DNA of 64,000 nucleotides from Candidula unifasciata. Lineage: Eukaryota; Mollusca; Gastropoda; Stylommatophora; Geomitridae. The translations under genes were made by a program, and so were the position numbers. Below the pieces are notes generated by a model. The model ran no database searches. It saw only the letters and a list, made by a program, of their open reading frames with translations, and was not told the DNA's origin. Location: NCBI GenBank assembly GCA_905116865.2, contig CAJHNH020000202.1, positions 356,001 through 420,000 on the forward strand, in the 5' to 3' direction. This document shows positions 55,323 through 64,000 of the stretch, in pieces (within the stretch, counting starts at the first letter, position 1; each line of letters begins with the position of its first letter).

Positions 55323-55481
55323 GATACACTATTCGTATTCGGCCGAATAGTGAAAATCACTATTCGGGACAGCCTTAGTGTATATATAGCATACATGTCC
55401 CCCTATATATATAAATTCCCCACCTCAAACACACACACTTACAAAATGAAGAAGGAAACACACAGATACTGACTACTGGTC

Positions 55482-55712
55482 AGCGTCTGTGGCTTAAGCG
55501 TGTCAAATGCAAAGGTGTTACGTCATGCCAAGGTACTGGGTGGTTCAATCCCAGCAGCAGGAGTTGTATTGGTTTTGCAAGTGGTATCGAGGGTTGATCA
55601 TCCAGAAAGCAATGACAAACTACTGGATGTAAATTTGCCAGGAAAAACCACAACAGCCAAAAAATGCTGGGGTTGGTTCTGCAACATCCTGCAAAGGATA
55701 TGCAACTAAATT
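55482..55712 (+). mobile_element. tRNA-derived SINE E, copy 1
   Basis: Head with A-box-like GTCTGTGGCTTAAGCGTGTC and B box GTGGTTCAATCCCAGC. Body ACAAACTACTGGATGTAAAT, AACCACAACAGCC, GGGTTGGTTCTGCAACATCC. The whole is collinear with 63348-63592 (minus). Confidence 0.82.
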
Positions 55713-55778
55713 CTAACTCAATAGTGAAAGGAACATAATTTTGAAATTTAAAACCTTTATAATTGAGAAAGGCCTTAA

Positions 55779-55850
55779 CTCTTTGATTCCCAAGGAATGC
55801 AAGATGCATCGTTTTACATCTCTTTTGACTACCCCCTGGGACTCAAAGAG
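55779..55850. mobile_element. 72-bp TTAA-flanked MITE
   Basis: Inverted ends CTCTTTGAKTCCC with TTAA on each side (55775-55778, 55851-55854). Very short; piggyBac-like by target site. Same tip as the elements at 45230 and 52925. Confidence 0.72.
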
Positions 55851-55854
55851 TTAA

Positions 55855-56035
55855 GGTGCCTGAGTCTCCAGGTTCTGCTGATTATTAGAGATGAGTCAAT
55901 GAAGATGTAAATATATCTATAACAGCTTGGGGAATGTAAACATTCCTATTCAGTGCAGACCTTCCTTCTCGTATAATTTGTTTAGTCAACTTAAACCATA
56001 CATGATCATGATAAAATTCCTTCTCCTAGATGTCT
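55855..56035 (+). repeat. Second copy of the 51160-51350 repeat
   Basis: GGTGCCTGAGTCTCCAGGTT, then AACAGCTTGGGGAATG and GACCTTCCTTCTCG in the same order. Confidence 0.6.
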
Positions 56036-56039
56036 CAAG

Positions 56040-56580
56040 CAACTGTTTAACACCCTGATTTTAAAATAAAAAATAATAGGAATTTCAAGTCCCAATCTGG
56101 CTAGCAAACCATTGGTTTTACCAACAGGGCAAATCCAGTTCAACCTCCCCCCAAAAGAATTATAACTGAACTGAGGCACCTATAACATTACCAGTCATGC
56201 CAGCCAGCCAGTAGTTCTGTCCTGTGCGGGTAAGGATTATATTAATTATATATTTCTATATGTGACAAACAAAAATGAATTCAGTCATTTCCGGGTTTTG
56301 GTATTGTTGGAGTTGGACACTTTACAAGCCGATTCAATGATTGATATAGCATCGAATAATTTTTACATTTCAAATCAATAAAGTAAACAATCTTGATTTA
56401 ATAACCATACTATTATTATTATTACTAAACATTCCTGGGTTTTACTGTTTAAACCGGAGTTGGGGGTATTGTCAAGCATGGTCCTCAAGTAAGGCACGCC
56501 ATAGGTCTCTTAGGAGGTATGTGACATATCCAGGAAATGGGAACACAAAAACAACGGTGAAAACTGTTTTGAAAGTTGAT
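56040..56580. other. Intron 1, exon-1-proximal part, nothing recognised
   Basis: Unique-looking AT-rich sequence. A GTCCTGTGCGGGTAAGGATT block near 56218 resembles one at 528-545 and may be SINE C debris. Confidence 0.35.
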
Positions 56581-56590
56581 ATCATCTCAC

Positions 56591-56648
56591 CTGTGGCCAT
56601 GAAGGTGCAAATCAGCAGAAAACTCAACGCTGAAGGTGACATTCTCAT
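56591..56648 (-). CDS. IgSF receptor exon 1: signal peptide
   Basis: First coding exon of the receptor gene. The start chosen is the ATG at 56646-56648. A second in-frame ATG two codons later (56640-56642) would serve equally. It encodes 19 codons plus one base: a polar start, then a hydrophobic core (ALSFLLICTFMA), which is a typical secretory signal peptide. The exon ends GCCACAG followed by the donor GTGAGA, leaving phase 1, which matches exon 2. The split codon makes Val20. No upstream stop or promoter was defined. A possible acceptor (ctccag, about 20 nt upstream of the ATG) leaves room for a separate 5' UTR exon. The remnant of a deleted hAT transposon starts only about 160 bp upstream. 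Reading through the donor gives a longer open frame that is not used in the chained gene. Confidence 0.8.
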
Positions 56649-56805
56649 GTCTTGTATGTTGTATAAAACGAACTGGAGAATTTCATGCAACTTATTTCAA
56701 ATTTTAAAAAAGTCTGATCACTAATAGCCTATACTGTAATGGCGGTACTGCATACTTTTGGTTACTCTGCGTCTGCGTGCGTCTGTGACTGCCGCCTGCT
56801 TGTGC

Positions 56806-58066
56806 CAGGGCTGCCAATGAGATTTTGTCAAAAACCCAGATGGGGCTGACGAAAACCCAAGATATGAACAAAAAATAAAATAAAAAAACCCAGCATTGTG
56901 CAAAAAGTATTTTATAGTTATGAAACTGAACATATACTCACCTTTTTTAAACTGTTACTCTCTCTCCTTCTTCACCAATTTCAATTGTCACCGTCTATTT
57001 CTGTGTTTTCATTCTGTTTAAATATCTTTGACTAACTGCACCACTTTGCAATTCTTTTTGCAATTCTATATTAGGTGTCCATGTCGTGCAGTCGCTATTT
57101 CCTTTTGTGATTGCTTGCCTTGCAAGAATTCGATCTTTTACGGTGTCGGCTTTCAGAGAATTCGTTTGTTTAGTTTTGATACAGTTGTCAGGGAAAATAT
57201 GCGCTCAACCGCTGCTGACAAGTGAGGCAAAATAGTCAGGTTGGTCATAAAAGCGGATAAAATGTCAAATTTTACATTTGAAGCCATCTTTTATGCTTCT
57301 CAATTGGTACCAATACTGCCATTCCTCTTTGAAACACTGAGCATACCATTTTCTTTTCTTCGATGGTGTAATCTGTTCACTCATTTTGAATTCAACAAGG
57401 TTATAATCAGAGTAAATTTTGATAGCACAGTTCAACAAACGACAACACAGCACACACACACACACACACAAAAACCTAGTGAAAACTTAACTGAAGGTCC
57501 CTCCCTAGTAGTCCTTAGTTGGTTTCTGCTAATCTGCTTTCTTTCAATTCAAATAATAAGACGCTACAATGTCAGATCAATAACCCCTAGAAGAGAGGTA
57601 AAGCCTCCCAAACTTTCTTCAATAATTAAATGTCAGGTCCCTTCTTTCTTCTGTAAAGTTTACGATCAAAAGTCCCAGGCTTCATCTATTTTGCTTCTCC
57701 ACCCCTAGTATCTGTTACCTAAGGGACACTACTTGGGGATCGTAAATCTGGTTCTTTGATGGTCTGCTACCTTTTTCCTGAATAGCCCTGGAGTTAACCT
57801 TTGTATTCTGTTACATTAATTACACTGAGTTTATTTTAAGTGTTTGTATGACATTCCAAAATATAATTTGGGGGTAAAACTATTATAGATATGTGTACAC
57901 ACATTATTCTTGTTAGAATATTTATTAATTGTAGTTTTTTCATCATTAAGACTGAAACCCCAAGATTTTCAATAATTTTCAAAATAAAAACCAAGAAACC
58001 AAGACGGCAACTAAAAAAAAAAAAACCCCAAGATCTTGGGGGAAAAACCCAGCATTGGCATTCCTG
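56806..58066 (-). mobile_element. Deleted hAT transposon immediately upstream of exon 1
   Basis: Ends CAGGGCTGCCAATG and (complement) CAGGAATGCCAATG. Near-duplicate flanks CTTGTGCC / CTTGTGGC suggest an 8-bp target duplication. The minus strand retains a transposase start (MSEQITPSKKRKWYAQCFKE, 57265-57390) and a C-terminal hAT dimerisation scrap (AVERIFSL near 57200). Most of the catalytic region is missing. It lies about 160 bp upstream of the receptor's start codon. Confidence 0.75.
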
Positions 58067-58267
58067 CTTGTGGCGGCTTGTGCGATGATCTACTTTCTTC
58101 CCCTGTCACCTGTGTATCAATACGCCAGGTGAGACACGGTAGTGACACCTGCCTAAGAACTCATTAGTGTTAGATTTTCTCACATTTCATACTGAGGAGA
58201 AGAGACACCGATGTAAAATATTAGAAAGAAATCAATATATCTGCAAAAATAAGAACTTGAAGGGAGA

Positions 58268-58800
58268 CCCCATTCTTCTTGTTCTTCATTTCCCGACTGA
58301 AAGTTCCGGGGGAAAGTCTTTGTTGTTCGTCCATTAGAACTTTGGCTTTATTGCCAGGGCCTGAGTTTTGCGTGTAAAAAAAGTAAAGCACCCTTTCCCA
58401 CGCCTTTAGGCGTATAGGGCATATAGGGCTAGACCTATATTTTATAGACCAATCGGCACAAGATGAGTGATGTGGTCAGCATCACACCGGCCGCCTTTAC
58501 TTCCCGGGACTGCACCCGGTACCCACTCAAGGCTGAAAAAGTGCGGCTCCGCCAGGGACCGAACCCACCGTCTTCCGGTCCGCGGCCTGCGTGTAGCCGC
58601 TCCGTCACGGCGATTCCCTGAGTGTTGCGTGTATGTCCGTTTTACTGGATTATTTGTGTGCATTTGTTGTTCATTGCCGCTCAGGCAGATGTATTTCGAC
58701 TCCAAAGGAAGCCCCCAATCAGTCGACTCTTACGACAAGCTTGTAGAAGAGGCAGTGGGTCTGTTCTTGTTTTCCCCTATTTGGACCCCGGAACCCACAT
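58268..58800 (-). mobile_element. SINE-like repeat B, interrupted by SINE A
   Basis: Left part 58268-58374 and right part 58617-58800 join into one repeat B (TTCTTCATTTCCCGACTG ... GGAACCCACATGG). The interruption is a complete SINE A with target duplication CCTGAGTKTTGCGTGTA. Confidence 0.85.
58375..58616 (-). mobile_element. SINE A, best copy (tRNA-derived)
   Basis: On the minus strand: a tRNA-like head with GACGGAGCGGCTACACGC, B box GTGGGTTCGGTCCCTGG, body GGTACCGGGTGCAGTCCCGG, GACCACATCACTCATC, and end GGGTGCTTTACTTTTTTT. Flanked by CCTGAGTTTTGCGTGTA (58358-58374) and CCTGAGTGTTGCGTGTA (58617-58633). Confidence 0.88.
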
Positions 58801-58984
58801 GGAAAAAGGGAAACGTTAATTATGGGACCTTGTTATGTGCTCTGCGATGATTTACCCTTCCACCCCACCCCCACCAAGACAAGAGCAAAGCGCGTCGGAG
58901 ATCCATTGCATCCCACCTTCATCTCGAAGACGACACCTGATTGGTAAGTGCTCACAAAAGTCTATAAAATAAAACTACAATAGT

Positions 58985-59258
58985 AGTGGGAGCCGCGTTA
59001 GCGCAGTCGATACGAGGTTCGCTTTCAAATCCAGCTGCGACTCGCTGTAGCCAACGGTGGGTGTTCGAAACTGGGCGAGTGTCGGGGTTAACCCAGCCTC
59101 TAGGAAATGGGTACCAAAGTTGACACTCTCTCTGGGGTAAATGGAGGAACGTCGCTGTAGCTACAGAGTTACGCGCCGACAGCGACACAGCCGGACAATT
59201 TCTGATCAACTGTCCGTACTGGTGGCAGAAATGAGAAAATGTTTTTTTTTTTAAATGT
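58985..59258 (+). mobile_element. tRNA-derived SINE D
   Basis: Head GGAGCCGCGTTAGCGCAGTC (A box) and GGTGGGTGTTCGAAACTGGG (B box). Body CTCTAGGAAATGGGTACC, TCTCTGGGGTAAATGGAGG, then TGGTGGCAGAAATGAG and a T10 end. The only copy noticed here; it looks intact. Confidence 0.78.
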
Positions 59259-59259
59259 T

Positions 59260-59930
59260 TGCCAGTCGGACTCATTTAATCATCCCCTTTTTAAAAATCA
59301 GACGGAGACTATCATTAGACCTATGCTTGATGAATATACATTTCTCTAACCTATGGTGCAATTCAATGGTTGGAGATTAATTCTGTCCGTATTCCAGTGT
59401 GGTGGATTTCAAGCTGCACGATAGACATGGCATATGAAGACACCTTTTTTCAGGGGTGCCTAGTTAGTCATGTTCTCAGTATACTTGTTTCCAGAGCGAG
59501 GCGCATACGCCATTTGAAGGTGACAGGTACGATTCCCGGCACGGTAGGTATAGCTTTCGATTTTTATGTTGTCTAATGTGTCTTTCTATCTTTCGACTTC
59601 TTTCTATGAGTGCCGATCAATACATTGTCTGTTTGTTTATTATATATATTGTATTAATAAGGCATCGGAATGATGATTGCCCGTACTTAATCTACATAAA
59701 TGTCAGTTATGGATCTTCTTTGTACTTTCTTGTATACTGCAACATGAAACATGATAATATTGCATGGCCGTGTGCACATCGAACAAGCCGTAACGCGTAT
59801 AGACCTACCTTCTATTTTAAATTTCTTTTTTTTTACCAGGAATCATTTCTTTTCGGGAGTAAATTTCTTTCAACATATCTTCATGACGTTTTCTATTACT
59901 TTAATTTGTCCACGGTGTTTTCGTCAGTCT
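59260..59930. other. Intergenic stretch, nothing recognised
   Basis: Unique sequence; short open frames only. Confidence 0.4.
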
Positions 59931-59934
59931 TTTC

Positions 59935-60178
59935 TCTTCTTCGCATTCATCAGAGGAAAGTTCTGGTTGTTCGTCTGTCTTTAGACTTTAGGCCTGTTTC
60001 AGAACTTGATCCTCGCGTGCAAGTCTGTTTTACAGATTTGAGTCAGGAATGCAGACTGTTGGTTCCTCGACTCCAACGGGAAGCCCTCAGTTTGTCGTTT
60101 CTTATGACGTGCATGTTGGGGAGGCAGTGGGTCTATTCTTGTTATCCCCATAATGGGGTCCCGGAACCCACACGGGGT
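59935..60178 (-). mobile_element. SINE-like repeat B, copy
   Basis: Plus-strand TTCTTCGCATTCATCAGAGG to CCCGGAACCCACACGGGG. It carries an internal deletion of about 20 bp. Confidence 0.78.
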
Positions 60179-60299
60179 CGTTCTTCCATATAATCCAATT
60201 TTGCAGCTTCTACCTTTTCCTTTTCATGTCCATGATACCTCTTGATTCTCTTGCTATTCTTGTTTTATTATATTATCTAAATCGAGATCATTGCACATT

Positions 60300-60672
60300 G
60301 GCCTAAATCTTTGGATACATATCTTTTCTCCAGACTATGCCGGCGTGGTGGGTAATGAACAGCCCGGCAGATTAGCTGGATCTGCACCATTGGGTGGTGA
60401 ATTGATACATGACAAGGCAGATGTGGTCAAGGCTCTTTGGAAACAAGCAACGGGATCAGTTGAGAAAGAAGATTATTGTGGTATGGAGAGAATAAGGCAC
60501 CTAGGTGTAAATAGAGAGTGTGGCCGGCTGACTACACTCAGAGGAAAGGCAAAACGGAAATTTAACCAGATTGTGACTGGTACCATCAGCTGGCTGCTGA
60601 AGATGAGGACGGAGCATGCATGGGAATGCCCCGAGTGCTGTGATGTCAATTCTTGACTCAACTCAACTTTGG
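60300..60672 (+). mobile_element. RNase H-bearing non-LTR element (family 1), 3' part
   Basis: SPDYAGVVGNEQPGRLAGSA, then HDKADVVKALWKQATGS in one frame, ending GTCAATTCTTGACTCAACTC. Closest to 30640-31010. Confidence 0.75.
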
Positions 60673-60673
60673 A

Positions 60674-60965
60674 TACAGCAGCCACTGCAAGGCACATATA
60701 CTGGGAGTTCCCAAAAGGAGTTGCTTATGTCTCCTAATTCGGCATTGAAGGCGGCATGGTCGTGCTTTACCGTGATTAACTCCCAGGTCACTAAGTCATG
60801 TTATGTGAGAGATTCGTCATTATCTGCTAGCCCAGTTTGCACAGCGCAGTTGATGTCTGCTCTGTCCATGCCTCTTTCAGCATGCGCTGGTGCATTGCTG
60901 ACCACTTGGTCCGCTCGCTCATTACCCTTTACGCTGACATCACTAACTGGTTGTTTAACCGGTGT
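60674..60965 (-). mobile_element. RNase H-domain fragment, minus strand
   Basis: The minus strand reads DVSVKGNERADQVVSNAPAH, an RNase H C-terminal motif, then decayed sequence. It faces the preceding plus-strand copy, so the two are head-to-tail inverted. Confidence 0.55.
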
Positions 60966-61011
60966 TCCTCAACATTTTTTTTACACCCGCGGCCCACCAG
61001 AACAGAGGTAA

Positions 61012-61290
61012 CTACTTCATTGTTCACCGGCTGTAAGCTCCGGCGAAGTGTCCTGTTCGTCCATTTGGAGTTTCCCTTTGTGACAGGTTCTGAGTTTCTC
61101 GTATACATCCGATTTACCCGATTATTTGTGTGCAGCTAGTTGTTCCTTGCCGCTGGGGCAGATGCACTACGACCTCTTAGGAAGTCCCAAATTAGTCGAC
61201 TCCTGCGACACGCTTGCTGGGGAGGCAGTGGGTCTATTTTCGTTTTTTACAATGGGGCCCCGGAACCGACACGAGAAACAGGGGTATCAG
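61012..61290 (-). mobile_element. SINE-like repeat B, copy
   Basis: Plus-strand TTCACCGGCTGTAAGCTCCG to GGGGCCCCGGAACCGACACG. Complete length. Confidence 0.78.
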
Positions 61291-61344
61291 TTTTGTGGCC
61301 CATCTGACAGCAACAAAACCAAATGCAGATAGCAGTTTATGGCT

Positions 61345-61668
61345 GGAATCATCGTCATCATCAGGTGCCTTGCCGACTGGCGTGGGCGATCATGCCTCTC
61401 CACAATCCGCGATTCCCTTGCAGCATGTATTAGTTTGTGTGCTGACACACCTCCATGCCATGCAACAAGACTGTCAAGAATCTTCTCTCGTTGTCTTCCT
61501 CTTCTCCTCCTTCCATAGATCTTTCTAGTGGTCACCACATGTTCCATTGTCCCACTTCTCATAACATGACAGAAAAATGATGACTGTCTCCTTCTGATGT
61601 CTGTGATTAGTTGTCTTTGGGCTCCCGCCTCTTTCAAAATCTCTTGGTTGCACTTTTTGGCTGTGCAA
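61345..61668 (-). mobile_element. RTE-A retrotransposon, 3' tail fragment
   Basis: Reverse complement of the RTE-A end: CATCATCAGGTGCCTTGCCG, through the KEAGAQRQLITDIRRRQSS frame, to AKKCNQEIL. 5' truncated. Confidence 0.85.
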
Positions 61669-61669
61669 T

Positions 61670-62755
61670 GTCAGATGTCACAAAAATTGCAAGCGACTGC
61701 TGCTGCCGCTTAGATGCTATACAATCTTATATACGTGCCTGGAGCGTTGTTTCTTATAGACGAAGCGTTGAAATAAAATACATTCGATTTCTCTGTTTGG
61801 TTGAAGAACACTGCTCTTCACCGCATATCTCTTAAATAACGTCCTTTTTCTCCCTAAATGTCACCATATTCCATATAATATTATGTATCTTGTGAAACGC
61901 TGTCTTTACTAGGCCTAGACTACACATAACTTCTCATCCTCCTCTATTCTTATCTATAAGTACACATACTTCAGCACATTGACTTGATACAGACGACTTC
62001 CATTTTACATTGATACTGCATCGTAGGGAACATTTGTGTGTGTACGCGGACCGTCACCTTTTGTTCTCCAATGTTTGAATTAAGATATTTGGCTTGACTT
62101 TCTGTTCTAATTATTTCAGTCACTTCTTGTAATCACATTTAATTTTTTCAAATAATATGGCAACTGTATTATTGGTATATCGTAGGTTCCTTGGTTGTTA
62201 ATTACTTGTTAACATAGGCGCTGAAGCCTTGGGGTTGGGTGGGGTAACAGTAATGATCCATAGTCATATAGATTGACAAATATCGCCTGATCTTGTTGTT
62301 CGGAACCCTTCACCTGGCCCGCTACTACAAGAACAAGAACAATTTGGCTCCTTTATGGAAGCCCGAATCCTTCACTGTTTCTTCTCTGGTTGTAATCATC
62401 TGATGGCATGTTGGGACTTTCTCAAGAACACTATCAACTAATAACATTTTAAAATGTCACGTTCATTCTGTTTCCATCTCACACTGTTCAATCTCCCTTC
62501 ACTGCTCCAGCAACATACCGGCGCTGGCGAAGGAGCCTGAACCAGCCCATCAGTGTTCACAGGGCTAGACAAACGATGTCCCAACTTCACCACAAAGACC
62601 TCCAAACATTTCTTTCACCCATAAATAGACCTAACTGTTAACCCCAACCTTAACCTTAGAAACGACAACATAAGTACACACAATAGATAAGGCAAAACAG
62701 GCATTCACATTTGAACGACTGTAAATACCATGGACTGTCTCACAAACAGACTTCC
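61670..62755. other. Intergenic stretch, nothing recognised
   Basis: Unique-looking AT-rich sequence without credible exons or transposon ends. Confidence 0.4.
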
Positions 62756-62759
62756 CCTA

Positions 62760-63070
62760 GTTTCTTCTGTGGCCCAATAATTGGGGCGAAAAAATGGGCG
62801 GGAGAGTTGGTAGATATAGACCCACTGCCTGGAAGAAGGAAGTGGTAAAAGACAACTAACTGGGGAGGGTTGAGGATATTCGTCGAAGTCAGAGCGCATC
62901 TACCTGAAAGGCGAGAGATCAACAGTCTGCAATGTATATAGAAGCCAAATCTGTAAAACGGATGATCACGCAAAACTCGAAGTCCTGGAACAAAACCGAA
63001 ACCTAGAAAAAGACGATCAAACAGAACTTTCCACTGGAGTTAACAGCTCGTGAATACTAAGAAGAAGACA
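62760..63070 (+). mobile_element. SINE-like repeat B, diverged copy
   Basis: GATATAGACCCACTGCCTGG, GTCAGAGCGCATCTACCTGA, TCTGTAAAACGGATG, then AGAACTTTCCACTGGAGTTA and AAGAAGAAG. Confidence 0.72.
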
Positions 63071-63347
63071 CGCTTGGCCGTGGAGGTTTGAAGTATCCTT
63101 CAAAGTTTATAATTTTATTGACTTTTGCAGCCCATTCAGCTATACACAAACTTATATCTGCTGAGTTGGAAACACGATTTCAAGCCTACAAACATTAGGA
63201 AAAAAAATTGCCTATGCATATTGTTTCATGCAGTTTACATGTATATTTCAACGATGAAATAGGCTGCGTCTGTGTAGAGGGTTGTTCTAAAGTCAACATT
63301 GCTTCCAAAGCGCTGCCATCTCTAACAAATGTTTTTCTGAATGACTA

Positions 63348-63592
63348 TAGGTTGTTGCGTATCCTTTACAGGACGTTGCAGAACCAACCCAAACAGCCCC
63401 TGGCTGTTGTGTGGTTTCTCTAGGCAAATTTACGTCCAGTAGTTTGCCATTGATTCTGGACGGTCGGCTTTCTTGATACCACTATCGAAACCAACGCAAG
63501 GCGCATTGCCCGCAGCTGGGATCGAACCCGGCATCCCAGCATTACGAAGCGAAGTGTTCGCATCGACGTAGCCACAGAGCCGACTAAATGAC
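63348..63592 (-). mobile_element. tRNA-derived SINE E, copy 2
   Basis: On the minus strand: GTCGGCTCTGTGGCTACGTC (A box), GGGTTCGATCCCAGCTGC (B box), then ATGGCAAACTACTGGACGTA and GGTTGGTTCTGCAACGTCC. Collinear with 55482-55712. Confidence 0.85.
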
Positions 63593-63886
63593 TATATAAA
63601 AGTCTAAAACGATATATCCTTGCTGGATTAATCGTCCAAGAAAAAGAAAACTAGCTAAGTTCACTCAATAATTTAAATTTACACAGGCTTATATGACTAC
63701 ATTATAGGTCACACTGCAGCTAAAAATTAAGTAGTTTCTGTTGTACTTTATTTTTATATGCTTTCATATTGTCTGTAACTATATATATGCATAATTCTCA
63801 AGTTTATTCATATAATTTGTGTGGGGAACGACAGGAAAAAAAAAAAAAAGGATTGTCAGATAAAACGTATCGTTAGCCCTGTTTGG

Positions 63887-63913
63887 TGACGTCACGTCAA
63901 GCTGATGACGTCA
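63887..63913. promoter_or_regulatory. Two palindromic CRE sites (TGACGTCA)
   Basis: TGACGTCA at 63887-63894 and 63906-63913, with a further ACGTCA half-site between. Surrounding sequence is richer in CpG than its neighbours. CREB/ATF sites in this arrangement are typical of promoters. Whether it serves a gene beyond the window or an upstream exon of the receptor cannot be told. Confidence 0.45.
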
Positions 63914-64000
63914 TCGCCACGGCTCGTCAGCTGGAGACGGTCTTGGATCAGTCCACTTCAGCAGGTTGCTAGACGTGTTTTCGTTTAAGCTTAATCAAGT

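Larger units (their letters stand above)
54697..55376. mobile_element. hAT-like MITE with CGAATA-rich ends, carrying an RTE tail and a microsatellite
   Basis: Left end TAGGGCTGTACCGAATATTC, right end the complement of AAGGCTGTCCCGAATAGTG. It is flanked by AGTGTATA (54688-54695; 55377-55384), an 8-bp duplication as in hAT. Palindromic TATTCGGCCGAATAG blocks lie near both ends. The interior has (TG)n, (GA)n and an RTE-A tail. Confidence 0.78.

Noticed and set aside
56472..56690. 72-codon minus-strand ORF as an independent small protein
   Set aside because: Its first third is the signal peptide exon; the rest reads through a good donor (GTGAGA) into intron.

Overview
This is animal (eukaryotic) DNA. 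It holds one long, intron-rich gene on the minus strand, embedded in repeats. Splice sites (GT...AG), a 22-nt microexon, tRNA-derived SINEs, RTE-type and RNase H-bearing non-LTR retrotransposons, and hAT, pogo-like and TTAA-type DNA transposons all fit a metazoan. The repeat mix suggests a lophotrochozoan such as a gastropod mollusc, but that is an inference and the species cannot be fixed from this sequence.

The gene spans about 1.6-56.7 kb and encodes a type I membrane receptor of the immunoglobulin superfamily. Eleven coding exons can be chained in phase: exon 1 (signal peptide, 56591-56648), exons 2+3 (first Ig domain), exons 4+5 (second Ig domain), exon 6 (transmembrane helix), exon 7 (22-nt microexon) and exon 8 (juxtamembrane tail). 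Exon 8 ends in phase 0, and two different downstream exons both open in phase 0. Exon 9 (11021-11467) ends in its own stop and carries two ITIM-type motifs (LHYAEL, VEYAEI) 28 residues apart, giving a 517-residue protein. Exons 10+11 (3595-3812, 1621-1765) instead give two PPRY motifs and a C-terminal TSI, giving 489 residues. Both totals are exact multiples of three. The gene therefore appears able to make one ectodomain with either an inhibitory-type phosphotyrosine tail or a WW/PDZ-docking tail.

Layout from low to high coordinates: 0-4 kb, 3' UTR, exons 11 and 10, an hAT MITE and RTE debris; 4.3-10.9 kb, several minisatellites; 11 kb, ITIM exon; 12-19.4 kb, purine tract, RTE pieces, exon 8 and 41-, 32- and 48-bp tandem arrays; 20 kb, microexon; 20.4-23.8 kb, a 45-bp satellite of roughly 60 units; 24.9 kb, transmembrane exon; 25-28 kb, an RTE nested in an older RT fragment; 30-31 kb, an RNase H element in an AT-rich minisatellite; 33-39 kb, exons 5, 4 and 3 with SINEs; 39.4-42.9 kb, a near full-length RTE carrying a TTAA MITE; 45.7 kb, exon 2; 47-50.2 kb, an hAT transposon with a broken transposase; 50.5-56 kb, heavily nested DNA transposons and RTE tails; 56.6 kb, exon 1; 56.8-58.1 kb, a deleted hAT element just upstream of exon 1; 58-63.6 kb, SINEs and retroelement tails; the right edge has two palindromic CRE sites.

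No tRNA, rRNA, CRISPR or prokaryotic feature is seen. Apart from the receptor, every recognisable coding stretch is a transposon remnant. The short open frames inside tandem repeats are by-products of periodicity.
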